9,497 bases of DNA from Candidatus Zhuqueibacterota bacterium (GTDB lineage Bacteria > Zhuqueibacterota > Zhuqueibacteria > Residuimicrobiales > Residuimicrobiaceae): positions 1 to 9,497 of the forward strand of contig JAFGSU010000246.1 of the NCBI GenBank assembly GCA_016934435.1. The letters are read 5' to 3'. Below the pieces are notes generated by a model that was given only the letters and a program-made list of their open reading frames with translations, was not told the origin of the DNA and made no database searches. The translations under genes were made by a program, and so were the position numbers. Of this stretch, positions 7,168-9,497 are shown one piece after another (the first letter of the stretch is position 1; each line of letters starts with the position of its first letter).

Positions 7168-8145
7168 TTATTCAGCATATACGCCTTCCGCTGCCCAGTG
7201 CGCCTCAGGAAGCGGGCTGTTGAGAGCAATATCCGTCGCTTGTTCAATTTCTTTATCGATTGTATCTTGAATGCGTTTGATTTGTTTATCATCCAACAAA
7301 CCCTCCTTGCGCAATACCTGTTCCAGTCGCAAAAAGGGATCCTTTTTCTCATATTTTTTCATTTGCTCTTTATCAACATAAAAAGCGTCATCATGGGCCG
7401 AATGCCCCACCATTCGCATGCTCAAACACTCAATCAGACTCGGACCCTTGCCGTTACGAGCGTCTTCGATCGCTTTTTTGATGGTGGCATAAACGCCAAG
7501 GGCGTCGGTGCCATCGATGTGGTAGCCCGGAATACCATAGCCCTGAGCGCGATCCGATAGTCGATTACAAACATATTCCTTATGGGCGGGGGTAGAATAG
7601 GCATACTGGTTGTTTTCGATCACCAGCACAAAAGGAGCCTTGTGCACAGCAGCAAAATTGAGCCCTTCATGGAAATCGCCGATGTTCGAACCTCCCTCGC
7701 CGATAAAATTCAAGGTGACCACTTTTTCATTTTGCATTTTTTTTGCCATGGCCACACCCACGGCGACCGGGATCATTGCGCCCAAATGGCTGACGTTTCC
7801 GATGATATTCAGAGTCGTATCGCTCATGTGAATGCCGCTGTCTTTACCCTTTGTCAGGCTGTTACCGCGGCCGAGGTATTGCAACAGGATGTTCAAAACA
7901 CTCTGACCTTTTGCCAGGTGCGCCCCCAGATCTCGATGAATCGGAAATAAATAATCCTGCTTTTCGAGAGCCAGTCCCGCCGCAACCGTGGTGGCTTCGA
8001 CACCTCTACCGGTGTAGACACCACCCATAATCCGTCCCTGCCGATAAAGCGCGATGATCCGGTCTTCGGTCGCGCGCGTTTTATAGAGAAGCGAATAAAG
8101 CTGTAATTTTATTTCATTGGAAACGACATCCGTCTTTGCAGGCAT
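7168..8145 (-). CDS. 2-oxo acid dehydrogenase E1 component, alpha subunit
   Basis: This is the thiamine diphosphate (ThDP)-binding alpha subunit of the E1 decarboxylase (325 aa), partner of the beta subunit encoded 19 bp downstream. The ThDP/metal motif is visible as GEG at 149-151 followed 26 residues later by NN at 178-179. The usual first triplet is GDG, so the acidic metal ligand is Glu here. PIHRD (68-72) and the GHSAHDD loop (247-253) match the alpha-subunit active-site regions. The start is ATG at 8145, with AAAGGA (8154-8159) 8 nt upstream as ribosome binding site. Length is slightly short of the usual 330-400 because the N-terminus begins close to the core domain. Pyruvate, branched-chain 2-oxo acid and acetoin dehydrogenases share this architecture, so the substrate is left open. 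No lipoyl domain is present. Confidence 0.93.
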   Translation of the reverse strand: MPAKTDVVSNEIKLQLYSLLYKTRATEDRIIALYRQGRIMGGVYTGRGVEATTVAAGLALEKQDYLFPIHRDLGAHLAKGQSVLNILLQYLGRGNSLTKGKDSGIHMSDTTLNIIGNVSHLGAMIPVAVGVAMAKKMQNEKVVTLNFIGEGGSNIGDFHEGLNFAAVHKAPFVLVIENNQYAYSTPAHKEYVCNRLSDRAQGYGIPGYHIDGTDALGVYATIKKAIEDARNGKGPSLIECLSMRMVGHSAHDDAFYVDKEQMKKYEKKDPFLRLEQVLRKEGLLDDKQIKRIQDTIDKEIEQATDIALNSPLPEAHWAAEGVYAE

Positions 8146-8241
8146 CGATTTTATCCTTTCCCTTGATGGATGAACGCACGAGTTGCCTAAACCGTCTGAC
8201 TGATTCCCAAAGCGATGTGATCATTTTATTTGATGATGCTT

Positions 8242-9497
8242 CTATATATGAATCGCTTTGCCATAAGCGTCTTCAGCCGCTTCCTTAATCGCTTCGGATA
8301 GAGTCGGATGGGCATGCATGGTGTGCATGATTTCATCCGCCGTTGTCTCTAACGTTTTAGCGATACCGAGTTCCGCCAGCAGCTCCGTGGCCTCTGATCC
8401 GATGATGTGTGCACCCACCAGTTCGCCATATTTTGCGTCAAAAATCAGCTTGACCAATCCATCACTCTCCCCCATGGCCAACGATTTACCGTTGGCGCGA
8501 AATGGAAACCGCCCTACTTTGACGTCCAATCCTAAATTCTTTGCTTTTTCCTCTGTGAGTCCCATACTGGCGACCTGCGGCTGGCAATACGTGCAACCGG
8601 GAATGTGGTCATAGTCAACGGCTACGGGTTTGTGCCCGGCAAGGGCTTCGACGGCCACAACGCCCTCTGCTGATGCCACATGGGCTAGCCACGGTGGGCC
8701 GATGACATCGCCGATGGCGTAAATTCCGGGAATGTTGGTCTGATATGTTTTTTTATCAACCGGTATAAATCCCTTTTCCGTTTTTACGCCTGCGGATTCA
8801 AGCCCGATATTTTCGATGTTCCCCTGTACGCCGACAGCAACGAGGGCCAGGTCCCCTTCGATAGCAGCCGATCCTTTGCCGGATGCGGTCTTGACCCGCA
8901 CTCCTGATTTAGTCTTTTCCAATTTTTCCACTCTGGTTTCAGCCAGGATTTCAATGCCCATTTTTTTGAATGACCGATCAAGCGCCTGGACAATTTCAGC
9001 GTCTTCGACGGGAAGAATATGGGGCAGCATTTCGATCAGGGTCACTTTGCTGCCCATGGAAGCATAAAAATAGGCGAACTCAACGCCGATGGCGCCGGCG
9101 CCAATGATAATGAAGCGAGCGGGTATTTTTTTCAACAGCATGGCTTCCCGGCTTGATATGATTTTTTTCCCGTCAAAATCAATACCCGGTATGGCGCGCG
9201 CACGCGCGCCCGTTGCTATCAGCAAATTTTTAGCCTCAACGATCTGATTACCGCCATCTGCAAGTTCAACTTTTACTTTCCCCGGGGCTAAAACTTTTCC
9301 AGTCCCGATGATGACGTTAATTTTATTTTTACGAAACAGATATTCAACACCTTTGGAGAGCCTAACGGAGACAGCACGGCTGTGTTCAACAACTTTGTCG
9401 AATTCGATGCTCATATCTCTAATGGTAATACCAAACGCCTCCGCATGCTTGATATGGTTGACCAGAGTGGCGCTGTGCAACAGAGCTTTGGTGGGAA
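8242..9497 (-). CDS. lpdA: Dihydrolipoamide dehydrogenase (E3), 5' end cut by window edge
   Basis: This is the FAD- and NAD-dependent E3 component that reoxidises dihydrolipoyl groups on E2. The frame stays open to the window edge and reads PTKALLHSATL there, which matches the sequence just after the redox-active cysteine pair in the family. The N-terminal FAD-binding motif and both cysteines therefore lie outside the window, and the TTG at 9480 is an internal Leu codon, not a start. Counting from that Leu as residue 1, the NAD-binding GAGAIG is near 127-132, the second FAD motif YAIGD near 254-258, and the dimer interface domain follows. The catalytic His-Glu pair is in HAHPTLSE near 389-396. 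The C-terminus (AYGKAIHI) is complete, ending in TAG. An unusual CTYC pair lies near 296-299. The gene is followed after 96 bp by E1 alpha, so it probably opens or sits early in the complex operon. The family call is secure. Confidence 0.96.
   Translation of the reverse strand, partial: PTKALLHSATLVNHIKHAEAFGITIRDMSIEFDKVVEHSRAVSVRLSKGVEYLFRKNKINVIIGTGKVLAPGKVKVELADGGNQIVEAKNLLIATGARARAIPGIDFDGKKIISSREAMLLKKIPARFIIIGAGAIGVEFAYFYASMGSKVTLIEMLPHILPVEDAEIVQALDRSFKKMGIEILAETRVEKLEKTKSGVRVKTASGKGSAAIEGDLALVAVGVQGNIENIGLESAGVKTEKGFIPVDKKTYQTNIPGIYAIGDVIGPPWLAHVASAEGVVAVEALAGHKPVAVDYDHIPGCTYCQPQVASMGLTEEKAKNLGLDVKVGRFPFRANGKSLAMGESDGLVKLIFDAKYGELVGAHIIGSEATELLAELGIAKTLETTADEIMHTMHAHPTLSEAIKEAAEDAYGKAIHI

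Noticed and set aside
8114..8224. Possible 36-codon leader peptide before E1 alpha
   Set aside because: An ATG frame spans the E3-E1 alpha gap and ends inside E1 alpha, but it has no ribosome binding site and no attenuator-like codon run or hairpin.
9478..9480. TTG as the start of dihydrolipoamide dehydrogenase
   Set aside because: The frame continues upstream to the window edge with conserved PTKAL residues, so this TTG is an internal Leu codon.

Overview
The window is a stretch of bacterial chromosome in which all ten supported genes lie on the minus strand, so transcription runs from high to low coordinates. Spacing is mostly tight (-23 to 131 bp). No tRNA, rRNA, CRISPR array, phage gene or complete mobile element is visible. 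The coding is moderate in GC with no obvious foreign block. The families present (split E1 alpha/beta 2-oxo acid dehydrogenase, ThyX, ROK kinase) are widespread, so the organism cannot be named. The gene set would suit a non-model bacterium, perhaps of the FCB/Calditrichota/KSB1 type, but that is only a guess.

Region 9497-4593 encodes a complete 2-oxo acid dehydrogenase multienzyme complex in the order E3 (lpdA, 5' end cut by the window edge), E1 alpha, E1 beta, a small ferritin-like protein, and E2. E1 decarboxylates a 2-oxo acid on thiamine diphosphate and E2 carries the acyl group on a lipoyl arm to CoA. E3 reoxidises the lipoyl group with FAD and NAD+. Whether the substrate is pyruvate, a branched-chain 2-oxo acid or acetoin cannot be settled from the sequence.

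Region 4497-2298 holds thyX (flavin-dependent thymidylate synthase), lipA (lipoyl synthase, which makes the cofactor needed by the E2 next door) and def (peptide deformylase). lipA and def overlap by 23 bp. Region 2279-1296 encodes a ROK-family sugar kinase, probably glucokinase. After a 131-bp gap comes a PLP enzyme of the ACC deaminase/D-cysteine desulfhydrase family (1164-175) whose discriminating residues favour D-cysteine desulfhydrase. Positions 1-174 carry no supportable gene.

The most unusual item is the 81-residue protein between E1 beta and E2. It has one half of a diiron ferritin-like site (one helix with E-x-x-A, one helix with E-x-x-H) and would have to self-associate to make a four-helix bundle. 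Its placement inside a 2-oxo acid dehydrogenase operon, upstream of an iron-sulfur lipoyl synthase, has no standard explanation.
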